Of a stretch of DNA of 64,000 nucleotides, positions 42,954 to 55,118 are shown piece by piece. Both the position numbers and the translations under genes were made by a program. The first letter of the stretch is position 1. Each line of letters starts with the position of its first letter. This DNA is from Campanula takesimana (lineage: Eukaryota; Streptophyta; Magnoliopsida; Asterales; Campanulaceae), in contig JAOWBW010000163.1 of assembly GCA_026119855.1 (NCBI GenBank), positions 62,001 through 126,000 on the forward strand, written 5' to 3'. The notes below the pieces were generated by a model. The model made no database searches and was not told the origin of the DNA. It was given only the letters and a program-made list of their open reading frames with translations.

Positions 42954-43266
42954 TGTGAATATTTTAAGATTAAAATATTGTTTAAATAGACGGAAAAGGT
43001 AACTGAAAAAGTACAGTTCATGGTGGACTTAAGTTTACCCGTGGACTGGTGTGTTATGCTGCCGGAGAAGTGTGTAACCCTCATGGCTACAATACCAACG
43101 TGGATGCCTTGTTGGCACAATCACATACACAAAAATTAAATAATAACAGTCATAAAATTTTAATGACAACTATAGTATTTGAAATTTCTTATTTAATAAA
43201 AATTAAATAATAACAGTCATAAAATTTTAAAGTATTGATAATGTTAAAAGTATAGTAAAATTAATA
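42954..43266. other. Intergenic, no gene seen
   Basis: AT-rich, with a duplicated TTAAATAATAACAGTCATAAAA string near 43135 and 43203. Confidence 0.5.
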
Positions 43267-43506
43267 CTCCCTCCATCCCAGACTAAAGTTCTTACTTTCC
43301 TTTTTGGTTTGTCCCAGACTAAGGTTCTTATTGCTTTATTACTTAAAATAGACCATGGGACCCACTTGTCATTCTCACAACAAAAACTCCCTACCCACTT
43401 TATCTCTCCTACGTTCTCTTACCTACTTTTTCATACTCACAACATTTACTTTTTCTTAATCTCTGTGTAAAGTCAAACTAAGAACCTTAGTCCGGGACGG
43501 AGGGAG
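43267..43506. mobile_element. Stowaway-like MITE, 240 bp
   Basis: Termini CTCCCTCCATCCCAGACTAA and TTAGTCCGGGACGGAGGGAG are inverted; TA flanks on both sides (43265-43266, 43507-43508). Confidence 0.85.
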
Positions 43507-43859
43507 TATAAATTAAAGATCATTTTGATACACACAAAGATCAAGTTTCTATTGAACAAGTAGCATGCATGGTTAAAGTTACCCTAAATAGTTTGAAGAG
43601 TTTGAAGATTATTATGGAATTGTAAATGTTGTTGCTCTCTCCTTAATAAAATAAATGTCGAATAAAACTTACACTTAGCTTAAACTAAATTCATTCTTGT
43701 TTAAAAGAAATTTTAAAAATATTTTAGAGAGTAGTTATTTGCTCTCCTACCTATATTCGAAGCCTGCCCCTCTTTTCACTTCCATTTTGTTTCCCAAGCC
43801 TTGTTTTAGCTTCTAAAATGGGCTTTAGGGCTTTAGTTTTTTTAGCTTCTAAAATGGAA
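43507..43859. other. Intergenic, no gene seen
   Basis: AT-rich DNA. TTAGCTTCTAAAATGG is repeated near 43808 and 43840. Confidence 0.4.
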
Positions 43860-43889
43860 CTAGTTAGTAACCCGTCGATACTCGACGGG
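43860..43889 (-). mobile_element. Helitron-like 3' terminus, minus strand
   Basis: On the minus strand: hairpin CCCGTCGA-GTA-TCGACGGG (43871-43889), seven bases, then CTAG and T. Same architecture as 39916-39947. The body would extend rightward, over the repeat array below. Confidence 0.5.
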
Positions 43890-44029
43890 GTATATAAAAA
43901 TTGCTTAATTAAGAAATATAATAACACATATTATATCAATACACGTGAAGTGCTTTAACATAAACTAATATGTTAAAATACTAACATTACTAAACCTTAA
44001 ACTGTAGCCACCCTATTTCTCTTATGTAA

Positions 44030-44839
44030 ACCAGTCGCCGCCCCCAACTTTTCCCAACTCATATTTCTCCCTTTCTTAAGTTCACTATTTCCCTCACTAC
44101 CACCATCTATACAATTTTTTCGTCGCCACGAACTAACTACCCAAACACATCCTTGATGCATTCATCCACTACTCATTATATCGCCTTGACTCTTGGCAAG
44201 ACCAAATTCTTCTCCCGTTTGTTCTCTACTGGGCTAAAATCTATTGTCGTGGTCTTTCATTGCGGCTCTGTTTATGTAACTTACAATAAAAGTAGGAGAA
44301 AAATGTAAATCTAAAATGGTTTTAAAATATTAAAAAATGAAAATAAAATACAAACCAATATTAACTTAAGTGGTGTACATAGATATAAACTAATGCTCAC
44401 ATAAAATAACTAACTATTACTGAACTGTAAACACCACCTTCTTTCTATTCGCTAAATCAGTTGTCACCCTCATCCCTACACCCTCATCCTTTCCCAACCC
44501 ATATCTCTCTTTCTCAAATTCAATATTTCCCGCACTCCCACCATCTGTAGCGATAAAGCTGCTTTATGAACTACCCAAACATTATTGATGCATTCCTCCA
44601 CTACTCACTCTATCACCTTGATTCCTAACATGATCAAATTCTTCTTCCCTTTGTCCTCTCCTGAGCTGAAATATATTGTTGTGTTCATCCATTGCTACTT
44701 TGTCCATGTAATTTTCTTTGGGAGGAACAGAGAAATGTAGATTAAAATGGTTTTAAAAAAGACAAAAATTATAACTTGAAAAAAAAATCACAAAACCATA
44801 TTAAAGTTAAGTTAAATGCACATAAACTAATACTCAGTT

Positions 44840-44916
<77 letters not shown>

Positions 44917-46085
44917 CTAAACCTTAAGTTGTACCCACCTTCTTTTTCTTCCCTAAAGCAATTGCCACGCTCAACATTTCTCAACTGATATTTCTCATTT
45001 CTCATACTCAATGTTTCTCTCACAACCACAATCCATACCGTTTTATCGCCGCCACCCACAAACTACCCAAATACATCCTTGGTGCATTTCTCCACTATAG
45101 CGCCTTCACTCCTAACATGACCAAAACCTTATCTGGTTTGTCATCTCTTGAGTTGAAATCTATTGTTTTGGTCCTCCAATGTCCATATAACTCTTAGAAT
45201 TAGAGATGAATCATAAGCAGAGAGATGCTCAAGTGTGAACCTTGGACATACTGTCACCCCAACCTTTCCCAACCCATATTTCTCACTTCTCATACTCAAT
45301 GTTTCCCTCACTACCACAATCCGTATCGTGTTATCGCCGCCACACACAAACTACCCAAATACATCATTGGTGCATTTTTCCACTATAGCCCCTTGACTCC
45401 TAACATGACCAAAACCTTCTTCTATTTGTCCTCTCCTGAGTTGAAATTTATTGTTGTTTAACTCTTAGAATTAGAGATGGTTAGAAGCAGAGAGGGGCTC
45501 AGTGTTAGCATGGGCTAAATTGTCACCCCCAACCTTTCCCAACCCATATTTCTCATTTCTCATACTCAATTTGTTTCCCTCACTACCACAATCCATACTG
45601 TTTTATCGCCACCACCCAGAAACTACCCAAATACATCCTTGCTCCATTTCTCCACTATTAGCCCCCTGACTCCTAACATGACCAAAACTTTATCCTGTTT
45701 TTCCTCTCCTGAGTTGAAATCTAATGTTGTGGTCCTCCATCTGTCCATGTAACTCTTAGAATTTGAGATGGGTCAGAAGCAGAGAAAGGCTCAAGTGTGA
45801 GCATGGGATAGACTGTCACTCCCAACCTTTTCCGACTCATATTTCTCATTTCTCATACTTAAAGTTTCCCTCACTACCACAATCTACGCCACCCAAAACT
45901 ACCCAAATATATCATTGGTGCATTTCTCTACTATAGCCCCTTGACTCCTAACATGACCAAAACATTTTACCGTTTGTCCTCTCCTGAGTTGAAATCTATT
46001 GTTGTGGCCTTCCATCTCTATGTAACTCTTAGAATTAGAGATAAGTCAGAAGGAGAGAAAGGCTCAAGTGTGAGCATGGGCTAGA
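44030..46085. repeat. Array of ~275-480 bp repeats
   Basis: AACTACCCAAA anchors occur near 44134, 44578, 45060, 45348, 45620 and 45896, each within a longer repeat (CCCAACC.ATATTTCTC, CTCACTACCACAATC, CATTTCTCCACTATAGC, CCTAACATGACCAAA). The last four units step by 272-288 bp; the earlier ones are longer and diverged. No protein is plausible. Confidence 0.75.
44843..44914. repeat. (AT)n microsatellite, ~72 bp
   Basis: Uninterrupted alternating A and T inside the array, accounting for part of one longer unit. Confidence 0.95.
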
Positions 46086-46450
46086 TTGGGTCAGTAACAA
46101 ACGATTTTGGATGTTTAACATTTAAACCAGTTGGTGCTAAGGGGAGTAGCCTTCAAATCCATATGCCGGTCTATATTTCTCTCACTAGTATATTTGAGAT
46201 AACTGTTAGACAGTAACTTACTTTGAAAGTAGGAGAAATGTAGACTAAAAATACTTTAAAAATAAAGACAAAAAATTGTAAAAATAATAAATGAAATAAA
46301 ATATCGATTCATAGGGGTAATTTAGCTGGAATTGATTTTAGCAATTAGGGTTCCACAACAGAACAAAGAACAAAGCAAAGTACTTAATTTAGGTCTAAAG
46401 TTTAGCTTATTAATATTTTTTGTAATTACGAAATTTTAAAATATGATATT
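46086..46450. other. Intergenic flank of element E
   Basis: No gene. The last five bases ATATT are the left target-site duplication of E. Confidence 0.6.
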
Positions 46451-46753
46451 TGTTAGTACCTCATTATGCTTAACTCACAATTAATCATAGTAAATATGTT
46501 TTGATAAATAAATAATCAATCCATTGATTATATGATATATACAAGACCTGAGCACAGGCAGCCCAAGACAAAAGCTCAACAGCTAAGCTTCACTGTTTTC
46601 CATTCAAGACAACAGTCAAGTCATTACATGATCTACCTATCATCTACACATCCAACAAACTGAAGAACCACATTTTACAGACTCCCTTATACTTACAATA
46701 ATTATCAAAATGCTAATAACAAACAAGCTTCAACAAATCAAGCCTTAAAAGCC

Positions 46754-46808
46754 CAACAGCTAAGCTCCACTGTCTCAACAGCTAAGATTGTTCTTCACCA
46801 ACAGCTGA
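46754..46808 (+). promoter_or_regulatory. CAACAGCTAAG triplet in element E U3
   Basis: Starts 46754, 46776 and 46799 (steps 22, 23); the third copy is CAACAGCTGAC. A further single copy is at 46577. Same layout as in element C although the spacers differ. Confidence 0.6.
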
Positions 46809-47013
46809 CCCCACCTCATCAGATCTTTGAAGAACAATTAATCCAATAATTCAGATCATTGGATTAACTCATATTGAAGCTTGATCAAGCCTGCATAAAC
46901 CTTTCCCTTGACAGCCTGCATACAAAGGAGAAATAAAGTGTTAGTCAACCCAGTCAAAGACAAACCATTTACTTCTCTGTATTCTTGTCCCCCAACGGCT
47001 ATATGCCAACCCC

Positions 47014-47021
47014 TATATAAA
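47014..47021 (+). promoter_or_regulatory. TATA box of element E 5' LTR
   Basis: TATATAAA preceded by CCCCAACGGCTATATGCC, a block kept in element C. The 3' LTR counterpart is at 58946-58953. Confidence 0.65.
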
Positions 47022-47608
47022 GGAGTATACTGGCATGTTGTCAAGTACCCCTTCCTAATTTTTACAACCATTTCTCCCTTTGAAAAACTTTCAAAACTCC
47101 CCTGCATTCACACTGCAGATCTAAATATTTGCTTAAATCCCCTGCAAATATTGTGCCATCTTGCACCCAGTTACAACCCACATCCAGCCAGCTAAAAGCC
47201 AAGCTATTTTGTAAACACACTTTTGATTATTTTCTTTTCTCTTTTGTTCTCGCTTTGAAAGAAGAAACCTTAATTGAAGTGTCAATAAGTAGAGGGGGTT
47301 CAAAGGAACTTGCCTTATCAATTCTTGTAACTCTTATTGAAGAGAATATATAGTGAATTGGTCTCACTGTTCTAACAGTGGGGGTGGATGTAAGAGAAGG
47401 GTTTTGCCTCTGAACCACTTTAAAATATTGTGTACACTCTTGTCTTTACACTTACACACACACTACACTTGTCCTTTCATTTATTCTTTCATTTATATTC
47501 CGCTGCACATCTCTTTTATTATTATTATCTCTCAGCAGCTAACCTCAAACAGTTAGCTGTCCAAGTTTTAACTAAACTGTTCATTCAGTATAACAGGGCC
47601 TTTCAATT

Positions 47609-47620
47609 GGTACCAGAGCT
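47609..47620 (+). other. Element E primer-binding site
   Basis: TGGTACCAGAGC, two bases inside the LTR; one base differs from the usual TGGTATCAGAGC of initiator Met-tRNA. Confidence 0.85.
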
Positions 47621-47672
47621 TGGATTCACCATACAGAGTCTAACAACTTGTGATAGATCCATTCAACCCACC

Positions 47673-49969
47673 ATGCCTCAACCAAGAAGAAACAATGAAA
47701 AGGACATTTCACACATTGATGATTGTGGATCCTTTGAGATTTATTCATCAAAAATCAAAACCTATCTAGATGCTAATAGCATATGGAACTGGTATGTCTT
47801 AGAAAATGAAATTGAACCTCCCACTCAAGCTGAAGTCAATGGAGGAGGTAGCAAACTCAAATCTCCTGAAAACTGGACTGATGCACAAAGACAACTTATG
47901 ACTGCAAACTTAAAAGTAAAAAACATTCTGCAAAAAAGTGTAAATGACTCTCTAGCTCAAGAAATAGCTAAAGTACCAAGTGCTAAAGAAGCATGGGAAC
48001 TAATTAACACCAAGTTCACTAAACACACCAGTGTTAGAACCCAGAATCTATATAACTTATTAAGACAGTTAGACAACTTCAAATTCTATCCTGGAGAGAA
48101 AGTGAGTGCTGCAAGACCAAGATTTGAAGATCTTGTAAGAGCCATTTCAGACCATGGCAAAACCTTTGAACAATCTGACCTATGCTTAAAGATCTATTCT
48201 AACCTTCCTCAAGAGTATGAGAAAGTAGCCCTTCCCATTAGAGAAGGAGCTAAATGGAGTAGTATGACCATAGAACAATACTTTGGTAAACTTGAAGCAT
48301 TTGAACTAGAAGGAATGATCAAAATTCAACCAGCATCCACCATATCTCAAACCCTTGCCCTTGTAGCTCAAGAGTAAACCCAGAAACAAATTTCTCAACA
48401 GGACATTGACACTCTTGTTATTAATGCTCTACAAAAGCTAAACATAACTCCTAAACAAGAATCAAATCCTATCTCTCAAGAAGACATCCCAAGTCTCATC
48501 TCCATGGATGTCAGAAAAGCCATAAAGCATCAAAAGAAAGCTTTTGATAGAAGATACAGTCCTTCACCATCCAACTCAACTCAAGAAGTTATCAAGAAGA
48601 ACATTGAGTGTTACAACTGTGGTAAACCAGACCACTATGCTGCTGACTGCAAAGAACCTAAGAAACCAAGAGGAAACTCAAAAATAATGACTTATTATAA
48701 AGAAGTTATTCGTAGCTCTAGGTGAAATTTCTTTAATTGTGTCAAGGCTAAGAATGACAAAAATAAAGAACAAGTCATGCTTGCTGACTCTTCTAGGTTT
48801 AGTGATGAAGAATTTGAATCATCAGACTCAGATAGTGATGAAGAAGAAGCATTACTGTGTTTGGTTGCACAGGAATGTGATGACTCAGATAATGAAGAAG
48901 ACCTAGAAGCCTTAGCTGCTACTGAAGACCTTAAAGAGGTACATAATTTTAATTCTCTTAACATTGATGGATTTAAAAATTTAGTTTGCACCCTTTTGAT
49001 TCAAAAGAAGAAACAAGACTCTAGCTTTGCTGCCCTCATCACAGAAAACCTTGAGCAATCACAAACCATTGAAAATCTTAAATCCTTAAACACTAACCTT
49101 GAAACAACCAAAAAGGATCTGGAAGAAAAATGTCAAAAACTTGAAAATGACATACTTAGCTCAACAGCTAAGACTGACTGCTCTAAATCCCAAAAGGATA
49201 ATGAACATGAAATGAGTATCTTGAAGGAAGAAAACATTGCTTTAAAAGACAAAATTGATTCCTAGAACAAATCAAGCAATGCTCTATCCATGTATCACTT
49301 TAATCAAAGACATCCTGAGGACAGATCTGGAATAGGAGCTAAAAATCCTACACTCAAAATCTACACTCCACCTACTGGTGATAGAGCCGTTGAAACTATG
49401 ATTTTACAAAGTCTCAACACATTCTCTACCAAGAAACCATCTTACCCCATTCAAACAAAGGAAGATGTGTACAAACAGAGGAGTGAACATAGTAAATTAA
49501 AAGAGGATTCTCCCACAATTCCTAACTCTCAAACTTCCACCAGTACTGATGATATTAAATCTCAGAAAAGGAAGCAAGAATATAAGCCTAGAAAGCCTAG
49601 ACAAGCCAGACAGCCAAGACAAGCTGATCAGCCAAAACAAACTGGACAGCCAAGACATGTTAGACAGCAGAGGCACCCTAGGCAACCTAGTAAAACTGGA
49701 AATATTCCAATGGAAAAAGCCATGCTTATCAGTCACAAAATTCCTCTCCTAGATCATCATACCAATCACAAAACCCAAGACAACAATCTTACTTTCATCA
49801 ACCAAACTACAGAAATCAAAGCCCATACAATACTGTACACCTATATAACTCTCCTCAACCCTTCACATTGACACCCTACATGATGCAAATCATTTCCTAC
49901 TATAACACCCTTAACCAGTTCTTCAAGAGAAGATCAGGTGGCAAGGCTAGGGTACCAAAGAAAGTCTAA
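47673..49969 (+). pseudogene. gag: Gag of element E
   Basis: Start ATG at 47673, just after the primer site; the longer open frame into the LTR is not used. Copia Gag (UBN2-type) domain: IYSSKIKTYLDAN, LKVKNILQKSVND, AKEAWELINTKF, LYNLLRQLDNFKFYPGE. CYNCGKPDHYAADC (C-x2-C-x4-H-x4-C) is the zinc knuckle. An acidic Ser/Asp/Glu stretch, a coiled coil (LEQSQTIENLKSLNTNLETT) and an Arg/Pro/Gln-rich basic repeat (RQPRQ units, about 49590-49690) follow. In-frame stops: TAA 48375, TGA 48723, TAG 49263; a frameshift lies near 49730. Everything up to there is in one frame, so the original was a single long Gag as in SIRE elements. Its role is packaging of element RNA. Confidence 0.88.
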
Positions 49970-50029
49970 TCCTTTGGACCCAAAAAGAATAAAGGGTACC
50001 ATAATTTATATTCCGTTTTATAGGTATCT

Positions 50030-53000
50030 AGCAAAGGAATCTAGTATTTAGATAGTGGATGCAGCAGACACATGACCTACAACAAGGAATGGCTTCAACA
50101 GCTAACACCAAAGAATGGTCCCAATGTTATATTTGGTGACAATTATCAAGCAAGAGTCAAAGGATCAAGCAATCTAGTGACCAAGGAGATCATCTTTACA
50201 GATATATCTTATGTTGAAGGCCTTAAACACAATTTGATCAGCATTAGTCAAATTTGTGACAAAGGTTACCATGTTATCTGCACAAAGGACCAGTGCCAAG
50301 TCAAAGACAAGAACAACAAGGTTATTCTAATAAGTGTTAGAAAAAAGAACCTCTACTGCCTCCACCTTGAAGTAGTTCAATCCTCAGCTGCTCATTGTCT
50401 TTTGTCCTATAGCCAATCAGATATGTCTTGGCTATGGCATAAGAGACTTGCTCATTTGTACCTCAAAACTATTTCAAAATTGTCCATCTCCAATCTTGTT
50501 AAAGGTCTCCCCAAAATACCTTTCAAGAAGGACAAGCTTTGCAAAGCCTGTCAATGTGGAAAACAAAAGAAGACCTCCTTTTCTGCAAAAATAAGACTTA
50601 ACACTTCCAAACCTCTTGATCTCCTTCACATGGATTTATTTGGTCCCATTAGAACCATATCTCTAGGTGGAAAGAGATACTCCCTTTGATGACTACACAA
50701 GATTCACTTGGATCATCCTTCTTGAATCTAAAGGTGATACTCTTCAGAATCTCACTCAGCTGTTCAACAAAGTTCTAAACTTTAAAGGCTTGTCTATCAA
50801 AAAGATAAGATCTGATCATGGAACTGAATTTGAGAACACTGGAGTTGACACTTATTGTAATCAAATTGGAATTGATCACAATTTTTTAGCACCAAGAACT
50901 CCACAACAGAATGGAGTTGCAGAAAGAAAAAATAGGACCATTTGTGAAGCAGCAAGAGCAATGCTGTCTGAACACAATCTTCCTAAATACTTTTGGGGTG
51001 AAGCTGTTACAACTGTTGTCTATGTACAGAATAAAACTCTCATCAACAAGTATCATATAAAGACCCCATATGAGTTGTGGAATGGAAAGGTCCCTACCAT
51101 ATCCTATTTTCATGGATTTAGAAGCAAATGCTACATTCACAATAATGGGAAGAACAGCCTGGATAAATTTGATTCCAAGAGTGATGAAGGAATCTTTTTA
51201 GGCTACTCAGACACTCGCAAAGCCTAAAGAGTATACAACAAGAGAAGACTAGTTGTAGAAGAATCAATTCATGTTGACTTTGATGAAAACAATGATCAAA
51301 GCAACACTGACCTGTGTGATTTTGATGAAAGTATTGGAAACTCTGACAACTTTCCAGAACCTTCACCAATAACCAATAATCCCTCATATTCATATGAGAA
51401 TAACTCTATTCTTCCATATGTTCTGCCCAAAGACACTCCTAACAGCTTACCTACTCCTAACAGCTTTTCACTTCCCAACAGCCAAGATGAAACTGCTAGC
51501 TGTCAAATTGTCCCTTCTCAAATCTCCACTCCCATCCCCATTGTCCATGATGAGAACCTTGTTTTCTCCATTCCTATACAAAAGGAAACCATTCCTGAAG
51601 GCGTTCTTCACTATGACATCTTCATGGGTGCCTTCATCTCTCAAATGGAACCCAAGAAGATCCATGAAGCTCTTCAAGATGCAGACTGGATAAAAGCAAT
51701 GGAAGAAGAACTGGAACAGTTTGAAAGGAATAAAGTATGGAAACTTGTTCCCAAACCTAGAAATCAAACTGTCATAGGTACCAGATGGGTATTTAGAAAT
51801 AAAATGAGTGAAGATGGTACTGTAGTTAGAAACAAAGCCAAACTTGTAGCTCAGGGATACAGACAAGAAGAAGGAATAGACTATGATGAAACTTTTGCCC
51901 CTGTAGCAAGACTTGAATCCATAAGACTATTTCTAGCCTTTGCATCTTTCAAGAAGATGAAAGTATTACAAATGGATGTCAAGAATGCATTCTTGAATGG
52001 AGTACTAAATGAAAAAGTGTTTATTGCTCAACCTCCTGGATTTGAACATCCTAAATTCCCAGATCATGTATACAAGTTGGACAAAGCCTTGTATGGTCTC
52101 AAACAAGCCCCTAGAACTTGGAATGATACTCTGTCTAACTTCTTTCTTGATAAAGGATTTACCAAAGGTCATATTCACAACATACTGTTCATTAAAAAAT
52201 ATGGAGATGACACACTACTCATTTAGGTCTATATTGATGATATAATATTTGGATCATCGAATGAGGACCTTTGCAAAGAATTTGGAGATCTTATGCAAAA
52301 ACAGTTTGAAATGAGTATGATTGGAGAACTTACCTACTTCTTGGGTCTCCAAGTCAAACAAATGAAGGATGAAATCCTCATTAATCAAGACAAGTACACA
52401 AGAGACATGATAAAGAAGTTTGATATGCAGAATGCCTCAACAGCTAAGACACCCCTGTCTACAACAACCAAACTTCATGCTGACACTGATGGTCAAAGTG
52501 TTGATCAAACACTGTACAGAAGCTATATAGGATCCCTCCTATATGTTACTGCCTCAAGACCAGACATCATGTTCAGTGTATGTCTCTGTGCAAGGTTTCA
52601 AGCCAACCCTAAAGAATCTCACCTTCTTGATGTTAAAAGAATTTTGAGATATCTCAAGGGAACTCCTGACTATGGCTTATGGTATCCTAATGAATCACCA
52701 TTCTCACTAATTGGTTTTACTGATTCAGATTATGCTGGATGCAATCTGGATAGAAAGTCAACAAGTGGTGGATGTCAATTCATTGGATCAAGAATTGTGT
52801 CTTGGTCAAGCAAAAAGAAAACATCAGTTGCAACCTCAACAGCTGAGGCTGAATATGTTGCAGTTGGTCTCTGATGTTCCCAAATATTATACTTAAAAAG
52901 TCAATTTCAAGACTTTGGTATGAATGTCACAAATATTCCTATATTTTGTGATAATTCCAGTACAATTGCTATGACTGAGAATCCTGCTCAACACTCTAAA

Positions 53001-53177
53001 ACCAAACACATTGAAGTTAGACACCACTTCATTAGAGATCATGTTGAAAAAGGGAATATTAACTTATCTAAAGTGGGTACTGAGGACAATGTCTCTGACA
53101 TTTTAACTAAAGCTATGGATGAAAAGAGGTTTGAACTTTTGAGAGCAATGTTAGGAATGATTAACTTGCCTAAGTAA
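50030..53177 (+). pseudogene. pol: Pol of element E
   Basis: Protease YLDSGCSRHMT begins near 50046, right after a TAG. Then comes Gag-pre-integrase/zinc-binding WHKRLAH...CKACQCGK, and integrase with MDLFGP, RSDHGTEF and NGVAERKNRT. Reverse transcriptase has QMDVKNAFLNG and YIDDIIFGS, and RNase H has DSDYAG, TAEAEY and IFCDNSS. The frame ends TAA at 53175. A deletion of about 8 bp at 50687 shifts the frame inside the integrase core between GGKRYSL and DDYTRFTW; later stops are TAA 51225, TAG 52224 and TGA 52872, all in one frame. The integrase-RT linker contains several family words (CCTAACAGCTTAC, CCCAACAGCC). Gag and protease are in the same frame, separated by stops; the junction block GGACCCAAAAAGAATAAAGGG is nearly the same as in element D. 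Confidence 0.92.
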
Positions 53178-53449
53178 AAGGGATCAACTGAAAATTCATT
53201 TAAAAACTTTAAAGAAATACAAAGACATAGTTAGTTGTTTTACAGCTTCCCAACAGCTAACCTAAAACAGATCTCTATTCAAGGGCAGTCATATGATGGC
53301 CTGTTACATCATACAACTTGGAACTAGTACTTAACCTCATTATCCCTGTAGACCTTGGTAGCCTTCCAAAAACAAAAATAAAAGTGAGTACTCAAAAACT
53401 CTTCCCAACAGCTAACCAACCATCTTAGCTGTTCAACTCATATTCCCCT
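53178..53449 (+). other. Spacer between pol and the antisense ORF, element E
   Basis: Short AT-rich stretch with CAACAGCTAA words at about 53250 and 53405. No gene. Confidence 0.5.
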
Positions 53450-54498
53450 CTACAAGACTTGTTTCCAACCAACTCCAGATCCGTTGTCTTGCTTGTCCTC
53501 CCCTCCATATGTTCCTGCTGGTGTAGATAGACCTCCCTGAAAATACCTTTCCAACCATATTGGATGCCTCTCCATTACTAGGTCAATAGCAGTAACTGAG
53601 TACTGCAAGGGTGGACCCATGGTTCTTGGCCACCATTCCTCTACAGCATCATAAGGAGAAAAGTCATCAAGAGGAGACATGAAGCTGAAGGTACCTGAGG
53701 TTTGCAAACTCTCAGCAGCTATCATTGCCATATGTGATGAAGGACCACCATCACTCACCTCATTCACCTGAACTGGACTACAACATCTCAAAAACTGTTT
53801 AAACAACTGAGTGTGAGCCCTTGATGGAGACTAGTGGACCCCATGAAAGTTATCTCCCCCTCCCTCTAGAACTTCCATGTTTATGGAAAAAGAATCCCTT
53901 GTGACTGGGGAATAGATCCTTGGTTGTTCAACAACAGGCACTATCTTTGCCTGAACAGCTAAGATATCCTCTTGTTGCATCAATTCCCTAAGTGTAAAAT
54001 GCCTCAAATTCTGGGTCTTTCCTTTCACTCTCATATCTTGGTCACCTTCATGATCCTTGAATCCCTCCTCCCTCATTAAATCCCCAAGGGATTGCACCCT
54101 TAGGACTTCAGTTTGAGCAACTCTTGCTTTGCTGCTCTCTCCTTCTCCTATCCTCATGTTCTAACCAAACAACTTAATACTTGTTCTCGCCTCTACCTTC
54201 TTCTCTTTTCCCTTACCATCAACCCTTTTCTGTTGTGCCAACCTATCTCTCTCAAATTTTTATATAGCTTCCTTTTCACACTCCCAATCTCTTTTTCTCT
54301 CCTCTCTCTCTCTCTCCTCTCTCTCTCTCTCACCTCTCTATACTTCAAAGGGTGATCTAGAGGAAGCTGTTTAACTTCCTCATACAGCTGATGATCACTC
54401 TGTATAGTATATGACCTATACTCCCTTTCAAATCTTTCCCTCTCAGTTTCTTCTCCAACAAGAACTAAAAAGATTAACTTCTTAGCAATTTGAGCCAT
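53450..54498 (-). pseudogene. Antisense ORF (aORF) of element E
   Basis: Runs opposite to all other genes of the element. The start is placed at the Met aligned with the antisense ORF of C. N-terminus: AKKLIFLVLVGEE, then FEREYRSYTIQSDHQLYEEVKQ and HPLK, then a run of alternating Arg and Glu. A frameshift near 54160-54190 leads to QSLGDLMREEG, LRELMQQEDI and RDSFSIN. A TAG near 53831 separates this from a last part with SSHMAMIAAESLQTSGTFSF, AVEEWWPRTMG, DLVMERHPIWLERYFQGG. About 350 codons in total. I do not recognise the family and see no DNA-binding or enzyme motif. Conservation with C on the antisense strand, plus a minus-strand TATA box, argues for a real protein. Confidence 0.6.
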
Positions 54499-55118
54499 TC
54501 TTTTTTGATTAAACTTAGATGAAAGTCTCCACATTTTCAAGAGTTGAACTGAGTATGACTTCAACAGCTAAGACAAATTGATTTTGATGTGTATTCATCA
54601 GCTAAGTTCATATTCCTTTTATACACAAGGAATTTATGTCAGTCAATAATAGGGTATGGTTTTAGACTTAGCTGTTGTATTTAAATTTGTTGTCCAAAAA
54701 TGTCAACTGATTTGACCACCAAATATGTTCTATTGGTACATAAGGGTGGTAATCCTAGGATGTGATGGTCAAAATTCAATTAAAAGTGTGTTGTGTTATA
54801 TTAGCCCCTTACTTTCCATAAATAGACGCCCGCTATTTCTGGAAATAAATTATACACCATTTACTTCCATTCTATTTACTGTACACTTGAATAGTAAAAG
54901 AGGATAACTGTCACTTCTCCTTAACGGCTAGCTTTAAACCCCACGTCGCCTCTCTCCTAAAAATATAACCGTTGTCCCCACCTTCTTAACCATGATCTTC
55001 CCATTATCTCTACCTCTTCACAAAATCCAAACAGTTAAAACTCCTCAAATTTTCAATCGATTTCGCATCCTCTGTTTCAAACCCTAATCCTCTGTTTTTC
55101 TTCTTCTTGAAAAATCAA
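54499..55118. promoter_or_regulatory. Divergent promoter between aORF and ORF3, element E
   Basis: Minus strand: GTATAAAAG at 54617-54625, about 120 bp upstream of the antisense start. Plus strand: CCATAAATAGA at 54817-54827, about 290 bp upstream of ORF3. A block at 54921-54974 (TTAACGGCTA, CCCACGTC, TCTCTC, AAATATAACCGTTG) and the leader CTGTTTCAAACCCTAA are shared with element C. Confidence 0.55.

Larger units (their letters stand above)
46451..47606 (+). repeat. Element E 5' LTR, 1156 bp
   Basis: TGTTAGTACC to GGGCCTTTCA. Holds CAACAGCTAAG words and the TATA box. Confidence 0.95.
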
